Shown here: one piece after another, positions 1 through 7,526 of the stretch | Numbering within the stretch: position 1 is the first letter of the stretch | Layout of the letters: every line of letters begins with the position of its first letter | Source: Phycisphaerae bacterium | GTDB taxonomy: Bacteria; Planctomycetota; Phycisphaerae; UBA1845; Fen-1342 | Length of the DNA: 64,000 bases | Assembly (NCBI GenBank): GCA_028277645.1 | Contig: JANQFV010000037.1 | Location: 124,001 to 188,000, forward strand | Reading direction: 5' to 3' | The notes under the pieces: model-generated | What the model was told of the DNA's origin: nothing | The model's database searches: none | The model's input: the letters and a program-made list of their open reading frames with translations, nothing else | Translations under genes and position numbers: made by a program

Positions 1-195
1 GAAGAGTGGATGAAGACGAAGATGGAGCGCTCGGGCCGCCGGATGATGGTCTTCATGTGCCCGGAGTGCAATGAGTATTCGATCGTGCGGGCGCAGTGGT
101 GCGAAGAGGACGACAAGTTCATCCCCAAGACGGACCTGGAGGGCAACTCGCTGCTGTGCCCGTCGCACGAGGCCGCGATGCAGGGCGGCGGCTGA
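1..195 (+). CDS. C-terminal part of a small Cys-containing protein (5' truncated)
   Basis: The reading frame is open to the left edge: three sense codons precede the first ATG at 10, so the gene probably begins outside the window. The visible part is 61 residues from that ATG. It has a Cys-x2-Cys pair (MCPECNEY) followed by a lone Cys (QWCEE) and a CPSH motif near the end, which together suggest a small zinc-ribbon. I do not recognise the family. No hydrophobic segment is present. A stop at 193-195 is followed by a non-coding stretch rich in palindromes. Confidence 0.5.
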   Translation, partial: EEWMKTKMERSGRRMMVFMCPECNEYSIVRAQWCEEDDKFIPKTDLEGNSLLCPSHEAAMQGGG

Positions 196-306
196 TCCAT
201 CCGCCACGAACGCCACCCCAAGCCATTAAGTTGAAAAGCGGCCGGTCGTCAACAAACTGACGCCCGGCCGTACTCATTCTACCTGATTGGAACCTATCCC
301 ATTACT

Positions 307-400
307 CCCCTCCCTGGCAGGGAGGGGCTGGGGGAGGGTCGAGTTTTCTGTGGGTGCAGGTCTCACCCCTCTCCCAACCTCTCCCCTGAGGGGAGAGGGG
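307..400. repeat. pair of REP-like palindromes
   Basis: Two G/C-run palindromes lie in the 230-bp gap after the first gene. The first has 10-bp arms at 307-316 and 318-327. The second has 10-bp arms at 378-387 and 389-398. The intervening sequence repeats the same poly-pyrimidine/poly-purine theme (CTGGGGGAGGG and CCTCTCCCAACC). This is the look of REP-type intergenic repeats. It also lies just downstream of the sigma-factor operon's last stop (426, minus strand), so it could form a transcript end. Confidence 0.6.
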
Positions 401-425
401 TTTCAGGATAGCTTCTGGGCATTCT

Positions 426-902
426 CTATTCGGCTTCGTCCTCTTCCGGCGTGATCGTCACATCCGCGACGCCTTCCTCGGCACAGAGCGACACGGAAAC
501 CGTCTTCGCACCGTTCGCGTCATAGCCCTCACCGTCCAGGCAGACTTCGATAGTCTGCTCGCCGTCTTCAAACCCCTCGACCGGTATTGTGACGTGTGCC
601 GAGCCGTCCTCTGTCACCGGGACCTCAAACGTCTGCTCCGGACCACCGTTGACCGAAACGGTCACGAACCACGTGTTGTAGAGCGCGACCGCGCCGACGG
701 CCGTGATTCCCACGCCGGCCACGAGCAGCAGCGCCAGCGTCGGTGCCAGCACCGGGTGCCGGCTGAAGTACGAACCACGATTCTGATGTTCATAGCTTTG
801 CATGAGCTTGCTCTCCAGGTTTTCGTTGTGCGGGGCGCCGGGCCAGGCACGTCCCGCGAGCGATTCGAGTGCCTGCTCGACGGGGTCGGGTTTGCTTGGC
901 AT
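426..902 (-). CDS. single-pass membrane protein coupled to the ECF sigma factor (candidate anti-sigma)
   Basis: This 158-aa protein starts at ATG 902, two bases after the sigma-factor stop. Its Shine-Dalgarno (GGAGG) lies inside the last sigma codons, so the two are translationally coupled; the longer frame upstream is a shadow of the sigma gene. The N-terminal ~50 residues are polar and presumably cytoplasmic. A membrane segment follows at about 54-75 (PTLALLLVAGVGITAVGAV). The C-terminal ~80 residues are acidic, beta-rich and have two cysteines (EVCLDGEGY, VSLCAEEG), like a small extracytoplasmic sandwich domain. The position and topology fit an anti-sigma factor, but no zinc-binding anti-sigma motif (HxxxCxxC) is visible, so the role is inferred only from context. 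Confidence 0.75.
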   Translation of the reverse strand: MPSKPDPVEQALESLAGRAWPGAPHNENLESKLMQSYEHQNRGSYFSRHPVLAPTLALLLVAGVGITAVGAVALYNTWFVTVSVNGGPEQTFEVPVTEDGSAHVTIPVEGFEDGEQTIEVCLDGEGYDANGAKTVSVSLCAEEGVADVTITPEEDEAE

Positions 903-904
903 GG

Positions 905-1498
905 TTACCTCCGATCTTCCAGCTTGGCGCGGAGTGCGTCGCGCGCCCGCGACAGTCTCGATTTCACCGTCCCCGGCCGACACCCGATTACCGCCGCCAC
1001 GTCCGTGACCGACAGCCCTTCGAAGTAGTGCAGCGCGAGTACGGCCTGATACTTCGCCGACAGTGACAGCAAAGCGGACTGTGCCCGCTCGCGGTCGATT
1101 CCGCCGACCCCCGACGCCGCGTCCGTCCGCGGATCGGGCCAGCCATCGTCCGGCAAGGCTTGCGGCTGTCTGCGTCGTTGTCGCCGGGCCCAGCGATTGA
1201 CCGTGTTGGTCGCAATGCGCAACAGCCAGTATCGAAACGGAACGCCGCGGTACCGAAAACGCGCCAGCGTCCGCAGGACGATCACGAAAACATCCGCCAC
1301 GAGATCCTCAGTCGCGTGACGATCCCCCGTCCGGCGATACACGTAAGCCGCAATCGCCGGATAGTGCTGCCGATAGAGCAAGGCAAACGCATCCCGATTC
1401 CGCTTAGCCAGCTCGACGAGTCGCCGCTCCGCCTCGTTCGTAGCAGAGGCAGAACTGCCCGCCCCGGAGCTAACCATATTGGACTGAATCGCAGACAC
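905..1498 (-). CDS. ECF-type RNA polymerase sigma factor
   Basis: A 197-aa sigma-70-family protein of ECF size. Region 2 lies at about 34-80 (LYRQHYPAIAAYVYRR, then EDLVADVFVIVLR), with the conserved acidic/aromatic helix that binds core polymerase and the -10 element. Region 4 lies at about 145-193 and has the helix-turn-helix LSVTDVAAVIGCRPGTVKSR for -35 recognition. The linker is Arg/Gln rich. The GTG at 1498 is preferred because AGGA sits eight bases upstream; ATG 1477 is an alternative. It is the first gene of a two-gene unit with the downstream membrane protein, the usual arrangement for a sigma factor and its regulator. Its target promoters cannot be read from this window. Confidence 0.92.
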   Translation of the reverse strand: MSAIQSNMVSSGAGSSASATNEAERRLVELAKRNRDAFALLYRQHYPAIAAYVYRRTGDRHATEDLVADVFVIVLRTLARFRYRGVPFRYWLLRIATNTVNRWARRQRRRQPQALPDDGWPDPRTDAASGVGGIDRERAQSALLSLSAKYQAVLALHYFEGLSVTDVAAVIGCRPGTVKSRLSRARDALRAKLEDRR

Positions 1499-1642
1499 GC
1501 CATGCGTCCTCGCAAGGGAGGCTACAGGACCGCCCGGTAACCGCCGCCGGGGCTTTTGATGCTCTTACTCAGAATAAGCCCCACTGCCGCGGATTGGTTC
1601 CCGCAACGAAATGAAGTTTGCACATTCCCTGCAACATATGCT

Positions 1643-1737
1643 GGGGAGTGCGGGCGTCCCCGCCCGCTACTGGGCGATCTTAACGGCCCCGCCCACCACG
1701 GACTGGGCAAACGGCGGACGAGACGCCCGCAGTCCCC
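1643..1737. repeat. 95-bp element with 16-bp terminal inverted repeats
   Basis: The ends 1643-1658 and 1722-1737 are inverted copies that match at 15 of 16 bases (core TGCGGGCGTC). It lies in the 295-bp gap between the sigma factor and the DUF1501 gene. A separate 7-bp inverted pair, GGGGCTT/AAGCCCC, sits at 1549-1555 and 1576-1582. No coding frame in the gap looks real. The structure fits a REP/MITE-like non-coding repeat. Confidence 0.55.
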
Positions 1738-1793
1738 ATGATACGCACTTGGTGAGAGCACGCGCTGGACGTGACACATACCCCCGGTAGGTT

Positions 1794-3077
1794 CTACCCT
1801 CGCACCACCTCCACCGCACCAAACCCACGCCCCAGGACCTTGCTCACCTCCCGCGGCGTGAGCTCCATCCAGTTGCGCAACACATCCGCATACACCCGGC
1901 GAAAGTCGGTGTGATACGCCAGGTCCCCGCGGTGTAGTTGGCTAAGACTCGGGTGCTTCCCGTGCAACCCTGGCTTGATACCCGTGCCGACGATGAACAT
2001 CGGCCCCGCCTCGCCGTGGTCGGTGCCGCCGGAGGAATTCTGCTGCACGCGGCGGCCGAATTCCGAGAAGCTCATCACCAGCACGCGGTCGAGCAGCTTG
2101 TTCTTCTCGAGTGTCGCGACGAAGTCGCTCAGCGCCGCGCTGAGTTGCGACAGCAACTGCCGCTGGCGATTGACTTGGCCCGAGTGCGTATCGAACCCAC
2201 CGAGCGAAACATAATACACCCGCGTCGGCAGATCGGCCCGAATCATGCGCGCCACCACCGTCAATTGCCGGCCCAGATCACCGCCGCGGCCGCGCGTGCT
2301 GCCGATCTTCGAAGTGCCCGCCGCCGAACGAATCTGATCCGCACCGACCAGCGCATCGAGCGCCGCGCGCCGCAGGTAGTCCGCCGCAGCCGTCTCACCC
2401 TCGGGCAACTCGCCGGTGCGATTGTTCAGCTTGTCGAACGCCGCCGCGGCCTTCCGATTCCGCCGTCCCGGCTTCCACGTCAGATCGTCCGCATTGCTGA
2501 ACGCCAGCGGCGCGAAGTCCTCACCCTGCATTGCCAGCGGCGATTCGGTCGCCAGCGCAATCCCATTGATCGGCGCCGGCCCCGGATCGTCCCCCTTGCA
2601 CGTCGCGTCAAAGTACCGCCCCAACCAGCCGTCGTGCTTACGCAGGTTCGGGTCCGCCGTGTGCCACACATCCATGCTGACAAAGTGACTGCGGTTCGGA
2701 TTCGGATAGCCGACCCCCTGCACGATCGCCAGCCGACCGGCGTCGTACAACGTCTTCAACCCTTCCGCGGCCGGATTCAGCCCCAGCCCCTGCGCCAGCG
2801 GCAGCACGTCATCCTTCGCGATCGCGATCTGCCGGCGGGCCTGGTAGTACAGGTCGTTCTCATACGGAACGACCGTATTCAGACCATCGTTCCCACCCGC
2901 GAGCTGCACAACCACGAGGATCGGATTGCTGTCGTCCTTCCGCTTGCGCCCCTGCGGATCGGCGAGCGCCAACGCCGTGTGCCCCAGAAACAAGGGCAGA
3001 GTACTGGACGCGCTCAACAGCTTCACGCCCCCAACGAGAAAGTCACGCCGCGTCGTGTACATGTTGTCGGCAGTCAT
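1794..3077 (-). CDS. Tat-exported DUF1501 family protein
   Basis: A 427-aa protein with a twin-arginine signal near the N-terminus (TTRRDFLVGG, then a hydrophobic stretch ending SSTLPLFLGHTALALA). The body matches the DUF1501 family, part of the alkaline-phosphatase/sulfatase superfamily: VVVQLAGGNDGLNTVVPY near the start, a central GGFDTHSGQ, and SFSEFGRRVQQNSSGGTDHG near the end. The ATG at 3077 is chosen because GGAG lies seven bases upstream; GTG 3083 is a weaker alternative. It lies downstream of a DUF1800 gene on the same strand. This pairing is common in Planctomycetota, Verrucomicrobia and Bacteroidota, where the proteins are exported and of unproven function. Substrate unknown. Confidence 0.93.
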   Translation of the reverse strand: MTADNMYTTRRDFLVGGVKLLSASSTLPLFLGHTALALADPQGRKRKDDSNPILVVVQLAGGNDGLNTVVPYENDLYYQARRQIAIAKDDVLPLAQGLGLNPAAEGLKTLYDAGRLAIVQGVGYPNPNRSHFVSMDVWHTADPNLRKHDGWLGRYFDATCKGDDPGPAPINGIALATESPLAMQGEDFAPLAFSNADDLTWKPGRRNRKAAAAFDKLNNRTGELPEGETAAADYLRRAALDALVGADQIRSAAGTSKIGSTRGRGGDLGRQLTVVARMIRADLPTRVYYVSLGGFDTHSGQVNRQRQLLSQLSAALSDFVATLEKNKLLDRVLVMSFSEFGRRVQQNSSGGTDHGEAGPMFIVGTGIKPGLHGKHPSLSQLHRGDLAYHTDFRRVYADVLRNWMELTPREVSKVLGRGFGAVEVVRG

Positions 3078-3108
3078 CTTCACACTCCGGCGCTAGGGCG
3101 TCTCACTC

Positions 3109-3181
3109 GTAGCGACCGACGCCCCTGTCGGCCGTTGAACACAACCCGCGCATCACGTCCGGCACGGGGGCCGGACGCTAC
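3109..3181 (-). repeat. 73-bp structured palindromic repeat, copy B
   Basis: Bounded by GTAGCG/CGCTAC, this element begins two bases after the stop codon of the DUF1800 gene. Its reverse complement aligns without gaps over the full 73 bp with the element at 5350-5422. It contains an inner hairpin (TCCGGC/GCCGGA arms) and a second one (GGCCGAC/GTCGGTC arms), so the folded form is an outer stem with two internal stem-loops. It separates the DUF1800 and DUF1501 genes and could affect mRNA processing or termination between them. Confidence 0.75.
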
Positions 3182-3183
3182 GT

Positions 3184-4779
3184 TCAATACAACTGATACT
3201 CCGGCGTACTGACGAGTAACTGCAACATCGCGCGAATGTGGGTCCCCGCCTTCTCCTGCGACACATCAAACCGTCCATCGTCCGCCAAGAATTCGATCAG
3301 CACGGCGCGCTTCTCCTCCGGCAACGGCGTCGCGAGCAGGTTCTCCACGTAGAAATCAACAATCACCTCCGCCGTCGCGAGCTCACGCGCCTGCACCGTC
3401 GGCAACGGGTTGTACGCCGGCTGCGGATCACCCCCCCGCCGTGACTCGGGATCCATCCGCCGCGGCCCCATCATCATCCCCCGTGGCGTAACCTCCTCCT
3501 CGCACGTCTGCGTATCGGACACCGGCAGCACTTCGCCGGTCCCCTCGATCAGCCGCGCGACGTAGTTGTATCGCTGATAGAGCGTCGCCGTGTTGATCCA
3601 CTTCGGCCCGCCGTCCCAGCCCTTCACGCTCGGCGGCTGCATCAGCTCCTGCCCCAGCGCCGCCAGTGCCCGCTCGGCGACGAACAGGTCCGCCACCGGC
3701 AGCTCGAGCTGCCGCGCCGTACCGACGATCAGTTCAACCGGGCTCTTGATGATCGCCCCGCGGCAGCGCTCGTGATAGAATGCCTTGCTCTTCAGCAGCG
3801 CCGCCATCACCGGCTTCATCTCGTACTCCTGCCGCCGGATCAGCGCCGCCAGCCGATTGATCTCCTCCCGCCGCGGTTCCGGCGAGCAAAAGTGTACGAG
3901 CAGTTCGGTGGCCAGGAACTGCGCACACTGCGGTTGCGCCAGAATGATGTCGATGATGTCCGCGCCGTCCCAATTCCCGGTCTGCCCCAGGAAGGTCTTC
4001 TGACCGTGGTCGTGCATCCGTGATCGAAACACGAAACCCGTTCGATCATAGCCCCAGCCGGTAAACGCCCGCGCCGCCGCCTTGATATCCCCTTCGCCGT
4101 AATTCCCCTCGCCCAGCGTGAACAGCTCCAACAGCTCACGTGCATAGTTCTCGTTCGGCGTGCGTTTGTTGTTCCGCGCATTGTCGAGATACACGAGCAT
4201 GGCCCGGTCCTGGCTGATCGCAATCAGCAGATCGCGGAAGTTGCCCAACGCGTGCCGCCGCAGTAGCTCGTTCTGTTCGTACATGAACAGCGCCCGCCGC
4301 ACTTCCCGCGCGCCGCTGGTAAGGTGCCCGTGCCAGAACAGTGTCATCCGTTCCTGCAAGGGCTGCGGCGATTCCACGAGCCGCTCCAGCCAGTACATGC
4401 GTGTCTCGAGATGCGCCTGCCGCTCGGCGCGCCGTCGCTTCTGTAGCTTCTGCCGGCGCTGCTCTTCCGGCAGATTGCGCAGCGCAAACGCATCGGTCTC
4501 CTTGACCAAGTCGTCCATCGCCGGCGGTGCAACGCGATAGCCGTGTGCCGAAATATCCAGCAGTCGCTCGACCGCCCCGGCCAACCCAAGTTTGAAGAAC
4601 TCGTCGATCTGGTCCGGCGATCCGCCAAACGCCGCCCGCCGCAACAGATGCGCCGCGTCATCGTGGCTCCACAACGCTTTGGGCAACGGATCCAGCGGAT
4701 GCGCCCCCGCCGGTACAAAGCCCGCATGCACCCCCAGTAGAACAACGGTCACCCAGGTATACGCACACGATCGTCGCAC
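3184..4779 (-). CDS. DUF1800 family exported protein
   Basis: A 531-aa protein with an N-terminal signal peptide (TWVTVVLLGVHAGFVPAGAHP) and the DUF1800 signature. That includes the early HLLRRAAFGGSPDQID helix pair, the LFWHGHLTSG segment and the NENYARELLELFTLGEGNY block, all hallmarks of the family. The C-terminal part carries LPEEKRAVLIEFL. The GTG at 4779 is the only start that keeps the signal peptide. It is followed by a structured repeat and then the DUF1501 gene, so the pair is probably one transcription unit. The pair is typical of planctomycetes and is thought to be exported together, but no biochemical role is established. Confidence 0.92.
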   Translation of the reverse strand: MRRSCAYTWVTVVLLGVHAGFVPAGAHPLDPLPKALWSHDDAAHLLRRAAFGGSPDQIDEFFKLGLAGAVERLLDISAHGYRVAPPAMDDLVKETDAFALRNLPEEQRRQKLQKRRRAERQAHLETRMYWLERLVESPQPLQERMTLFWHGHLTSGAREVRRALFMYEQNELLRRHALGNFRDLLIAISQDRAMLVYLDNARNNKRTPNENYARELLELFTLGEGNYGEGDIKAAARAFTGWGYDRTGFVFRSRMHDHGQKTFLGQTGNWDGADIIDIILAQPQCAQFLATELLVHFCSPEPRREEINRLAALIRRQEYEMKPVMAALLKSKAFYHERCRGAIIKSPVELIVGTARQLELPVADLFVAERALAALGQELMQPPSVKGWDGGPKWINTATLYQRYNYVARLIEGTGEVLPVSDTQTCEEEVTPRGMMMGPRRMDPESRRGGDPQPAYNPLPTVQARELATAEVIVDFYVENLLATPLPEEKRAVLIEFLADDGRFDVSQEKAGTHIRAMLQLLVSTPEYQLY

Positions 4780-4913
4780 GGATCTACTCGCTCTATGCCC
4801 GGAGAACCAAGTCGTTCGCGTCGGCTCGGAATAGCGGAACGGACTAACAGGTTAAACGCAGACAGCCGCGCGGTCTTGCAGAATCCCGATTCCGCCCCGC
4901 GGCTGCGGCTCGT

Positions 4914-4941
4914 TTGACAACCCTACGTCCGGGAATAGAAT
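4914..4941 (+). promoter_or_regulatory. sigma-70 promoter of the thioredoxin gene
   Basis: TTGACA at 4914-4919 and TAGAAT at 4936-4941 are separated by 16 bases. The -35 matches the consensus fully and the -10 at five of six positions. Transcription would start near 4948, giving a leader of about 57 nt before the ATG at 5005. Confidence 0.7.
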
Positions 4942-5004
4942 CGCTTCCGACGGCGGGTGGCCGCTCGCACAGACCCGAGAAAACCGCATACGGAGCGCGA
5001 CAAG

Positions 5005-5346
5005 ATGGCAGGCGCAAATACACTGACGCTGACTGACGACAACTTCGAAGCCGAAGTGATCAAATCCGATACCCCGGTCCTGGTGGACTTTTGGGCAGCC
5101 TGGTGTGGTCCCTGCCAGATGGTCGGCCCCGTCATCGACGAGATCGCGGACGAATACCAGGGTCGCGCCAAGGTCGGCAAGCTCGACGTCGACGCCGCCC
5201 AGGGCATCGCCACCCAGTTCGGCGTGCAAAGCATCCCCACCGTGATGCTGTTCGATCAGGGCCAGGTCGTCGAGACCATCGTCGGCGCCCGCACCAAGAA
5301 CGATTACGCCACCGTCCTTGACGCCCGCCTAGGCGGCGGCGAATAG
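5005..5346 (+). CDS. trxA: thioredoxin
   Basis: A 113-aa cytoplasmic disulfide reductase with the canonical active site WCGPC (VDFWAAWCGPCQMV) and the cis-proline loop SIPTVMLF. The length is that of a single thioredoxin domain. The ATG at 5005 is preferred over the in-frame ATG at 4957: it has GGAG eight to eleven bases upstream and removes a 16-residue extension not seen in thioredoxins. It has its own strong promoter and is divergent from the DUF1800 gene. A structured 73-bp repeat begins three bases after its stop. It reduces protein disulfides with electrons from thioredoxin reductase, which is not in this window. Confidence 0.96.
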   Translation: MAGANTLTLTDDNFEAEVIKSDTPVLVDFWAAWCGPCQMVGPVIDEIADEYQGRAKVGKLDVDAAQGIATQFGVQSIPTVMLFDQGQVVETIVGARTKNDYATVLDARLGGGE

Positions 5347-5349
5347 AGT

Positions 5350-5422
5350 GTAGCGTCCGGCCCCTGTGCCGGACGTCGTGCGCTGGTTGCTTTCAGCGGT
5401 CGACAGGAGCGCCGGCCGCTAC
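5350..5422 (+). repeat. 73-bp structured palindromic repeat, copy A
   Basis: Same length and ends (GTAGCG...CGCTAC) as the copy at 3109-3181, which is in inverse orientation in the window but in the same orientation relative to its upstream gene. It starts three bases after the thioredoxin stop. Flanking bases extend the terminal stem to TGTAGCG/CGCTACA. Internal hairpin arms are TCCGGC/GCCGGA plus an imperfect second pair. It lies between convergent genes and may serve as the shared transcript end. Confidence 0.75.
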
Positions 5423-5440
5423 AGCAAAGTCGACAATTCC

Positions 5441-6346
5441 CTAGTCACCATCGCGCGCCGGAAACGCCTTCTCCATCGCATCGAGAAACGCCCAGCCCTC
5501 GTTGATTGACTGCTCCAGTCCCTCCAGATCGAGACTCTCCGACTTGTACCTCCGTTGCCGCGCGATGTAGTCGTTCAGCGGTGTGCCATCCCGCCGCGCG
5601 TTCACCCGGTAGCGGCGGCCGTCGAACACCTCGAAGAGCTGGAACAGCCCACAGCCAATCGCCAGCCGAATCAAATCAACACTCTCGGCCGGTTCGGACT
5701 TCCACCCCGTCGGGCACGGCGAGAGCATCATCAGGAACCGGAACCCTCTCATTCCGGCGGCCTTCTTGATCTTGCGGAAGAAGTCCTCGCGGTGCGCGAC
5801 CGACAGCGTCGCGCAATACGGAATGCGATGCGCCGCCATGATCGCCATGATGTCCTTTTTCGACTCGGTCTTTCCCTTCGCGGTTGTGCTGGTCTTGGCA
5901 CCCTGCGGCGTAGCACTCGAGCGCTGTCCGCCGGTGTTGCCGTAGATCTCGTTGTCGTAGCAGACGTAGAGGATGTCCTCGTTCCGCTCGGCCGCGGCCG
6001 ACACGGTGGCGATACCGATGTCGTAGGTTCCGCCGTCGCCGGCCCAGCTCACCGTCAGGTCGTCTTCGCCGTTCATGGTGTGTACAGCGGATACGCCGGT
6101 CGCGACGGCGGCCGAGCTCGCAAAGGTCGTCGCCACCGTCGGCACGCCGTAGGCGCTGGTCGGAAACGAGCCAGCAGTAACGATGCCGCAACACGCGGGG
6201 ATGCACAGTGTCGGCCGCGTCCCCTCAAGTGCCTGCTCGATCCACTGGTGCCCGATCGACATGCCACAGCCGGCACAGTTGGTGTTCCCCGGCCGCAGAA
6301 TGCCGTCGCACCGCTCGAATTCTTCTGCCGCAACGGTCGTGCTCAT
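5441..6346 (-). CDS. porB: 2-oxoacid:ferredoxin oxidoreductase, beta (TPP-binding) subunit
   Basis: A 301-aa beta subunit. It has the N-terminal CAGCGMSIGHQW segment holding cysteine ligands for a [4Fe-4S] cluster. A thiamine-diphosphate motif runs from GDGGTYDIG to the downstream Asn in YDNEIYGNTGGQRSS. It decarboxylates a 2-oxoacid, most likely pyruvate, to acyl-CoA, passing electrons to ferredoxin. The ATG at 6346 is chosen: it overlaps the stop of the alpha gene (ATGA), and AGAGGTG lies just upstream; the six-residue longer form from 6364 is unlikely. It is the last gene of the three-gene operon. The YGNTGGQ motif is typical of pyruvate-type enzymes. Confidence 0.93.
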   Translation of the reverse strand: MSTTVAAEEFERCDGILRPGNTNCAGCGMSIGHQWIEQALEGTRPTLCIPACCGIVTAGSFPTSAYGVPTVATTFASSAAVATGVSAVHTMNGEDDLTVSWAGDGGTYDIGIATVSAAAERNEDILYVCYDNEIYGNTGGQRSSATPQGAKTSTTAKGKTESKKDIMAIMAAHRIPYCATLSVAHREDFFRKIKKAAGMRGFRFLMMLSPCPTGWKSEPAESVDLIRLAIGCGLFQLFEVFDGRRYRVNARRDGTPLNDYIARQRRYKSESLDLEGLEQSINEGWAFLDAMEKAFPARDGD

Positions 6347-7512
6347 GCGTTCACCTCTCTCCACACGGGCTCTTCCGCAGACTTGCGGGCATTCAGATCG
6401 TCGAACACCTCGTCCAGCATCGGCGGCGTGATGTCACCCCCGCCCAGGCCGATCAGGTAGTCCTGCAACAGCACGTCCGGCCGCTCGCGCAGCGCCGTCG
6501 CGATCTCGTTCCAAAAGATGCCGCCCGACCCCGGCGAGTGATTGCGATCCAGCACGCCGACGCGCTTCGCACTGCCGATCGCTTTGACATAATCCTGTCG
6601 CGGAAACGGTCGGAACATCTTCGCCTTGATCATGCCAACCTTCTCGCCCTTTTCACGCCGCTGCTTAACCACGTTGCGTAGCGTACGCGCCATGGTGTTG
6701 CAGGCGATCAGCACCGTGTCGGCGTCCTCGGTATGCTCCGCCGACAGCGCCGCGTGCGGTCGACGACCGAAGATCTTCTCAAACTCATCGATCGCCTCGG
6801 CCAGCACTTCCGGCACGCGCTCCATCGAGCTCTGAATCTCGCGCCGGTGGACCTCCGTATCGTGCGGGAAAGTCATCCCACCGATCGTCACGCCCTTGTG
6901 CTTCAGCCGATGCGGGATCTCGCACTTGGGCAGGTACCGGTCGACCAACTCCTGCTCCGGAAGATCGACGCCCATTTGCGTGTGCGAGAGAACGAACCCG
7001 TCTTCCGCGACGATCGCCGGCAGTAGAATCCGCGGGTCCTCGGCGACGCGGAACGCGACGAGGATCGTGTCCACCAGCTCCTGGTGCGATTCGCAGTAGA
7101 ACTGCATCCACGGCGCGTCACGCATCATCAGCGTGTCACCCTGGTCGGTCCAGATATTCCACGGTGGGCCGAGCGTGCGGTTCACGCCGATCAGCACGAT
7201 CGGCAGGCGATAGTAGCCCGCCGCGAAGATGTTCTCGGTCATGTAGGCCAGCCCGTTCGACGAGCTCGCCGTAAATGACCGCGCCCCGCTCAGCGCACCG
7301 CCGATGCAGACCGCCATTGCGCTGTGCTCACTCTCGACCGCGACCACGCGCCCCTTCGTGAACTTGAACGCCCGCAGGAACTCGATGATCTCGGTCTGCG
7401 GCGTGATCGGATACGCCCCGCAGATCGCACCGCGGGCCTCACGATTTGCCTCGCCCGCACGCGCCAGGGCATAGCCGGCGGCGTGATTGCCAGTGACGAG
7501 TTGTCGTGCCAC
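6343..7512 (-). CDS. porA: 2-oxoacid:ferredoxin oxidoreductase, alpha subunit
   Basis: A 389-aa alpha subunit. The N-terminal pyrimidine-binding domain contains AYPITPQTEIIEFL and the conserved VESEHSAMA glutamate region. It is followed by ARSFTASSSNGLAYM and RTLGPPWNIWTDQGD, typical of pyruvate oxidoreductases. The C-terminal domain has KAKMFRPFP and the VLDRNHSPGSGG block. The start is a GTG at 7512 with AGGAGG seven bases upstream, immediately after the stop of the fusion gene (TAG at 7527-7529). With the beta subunit and the fused gamma/flavoprotein it forms the complete enzyme. Pyruvate is the likely substrate, but 2-oxoglutarate or 2-oxoisovalerate cannot be excluded from sequence alone. 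Confidence 0.93.
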   Translation of the reverse strand: MARQLVTGNHAAGYALARAGEANREARGAICGAYPITPQTEIIEFLRAFKFTKGRVVAVESEHSAMAVCIGGALSGARSFTASSSNGLAYMTENIFAAGYYRLPIVLIGVNRTLGPPWNIWTDQGDTLMMRDAPWMQFYCESHQELVDTILVAFRVAEDPRILLPAIVAEDGFVLSHTQMGVDLPEQELVDRYLPKCEIPHRLKHKGVTIGGMTFPHDTEVHRREIQSSMERVPEVLAEAIDEFEKIFGRRPHAALSAEHTEDADTVLIACNTMARTLRNVVKQRREKGEKVGMIKAKMFRPFPRQDYVKAIGSAKRVGVLDRNHSPGSGGIFWNEIATALRERPDVLLQDYLIGLGGGDITPPMLDEVFDDLNARKSAEEPVWREVNA

Positions 7513-7526
7513 GCAGCGCCTCCTCT

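Noticed and set aside
1938-3212. A 424-codon plus-strand open frame.
   Set aside because: Arg-rich translation antisense to the clearly real DUF1501 gene.
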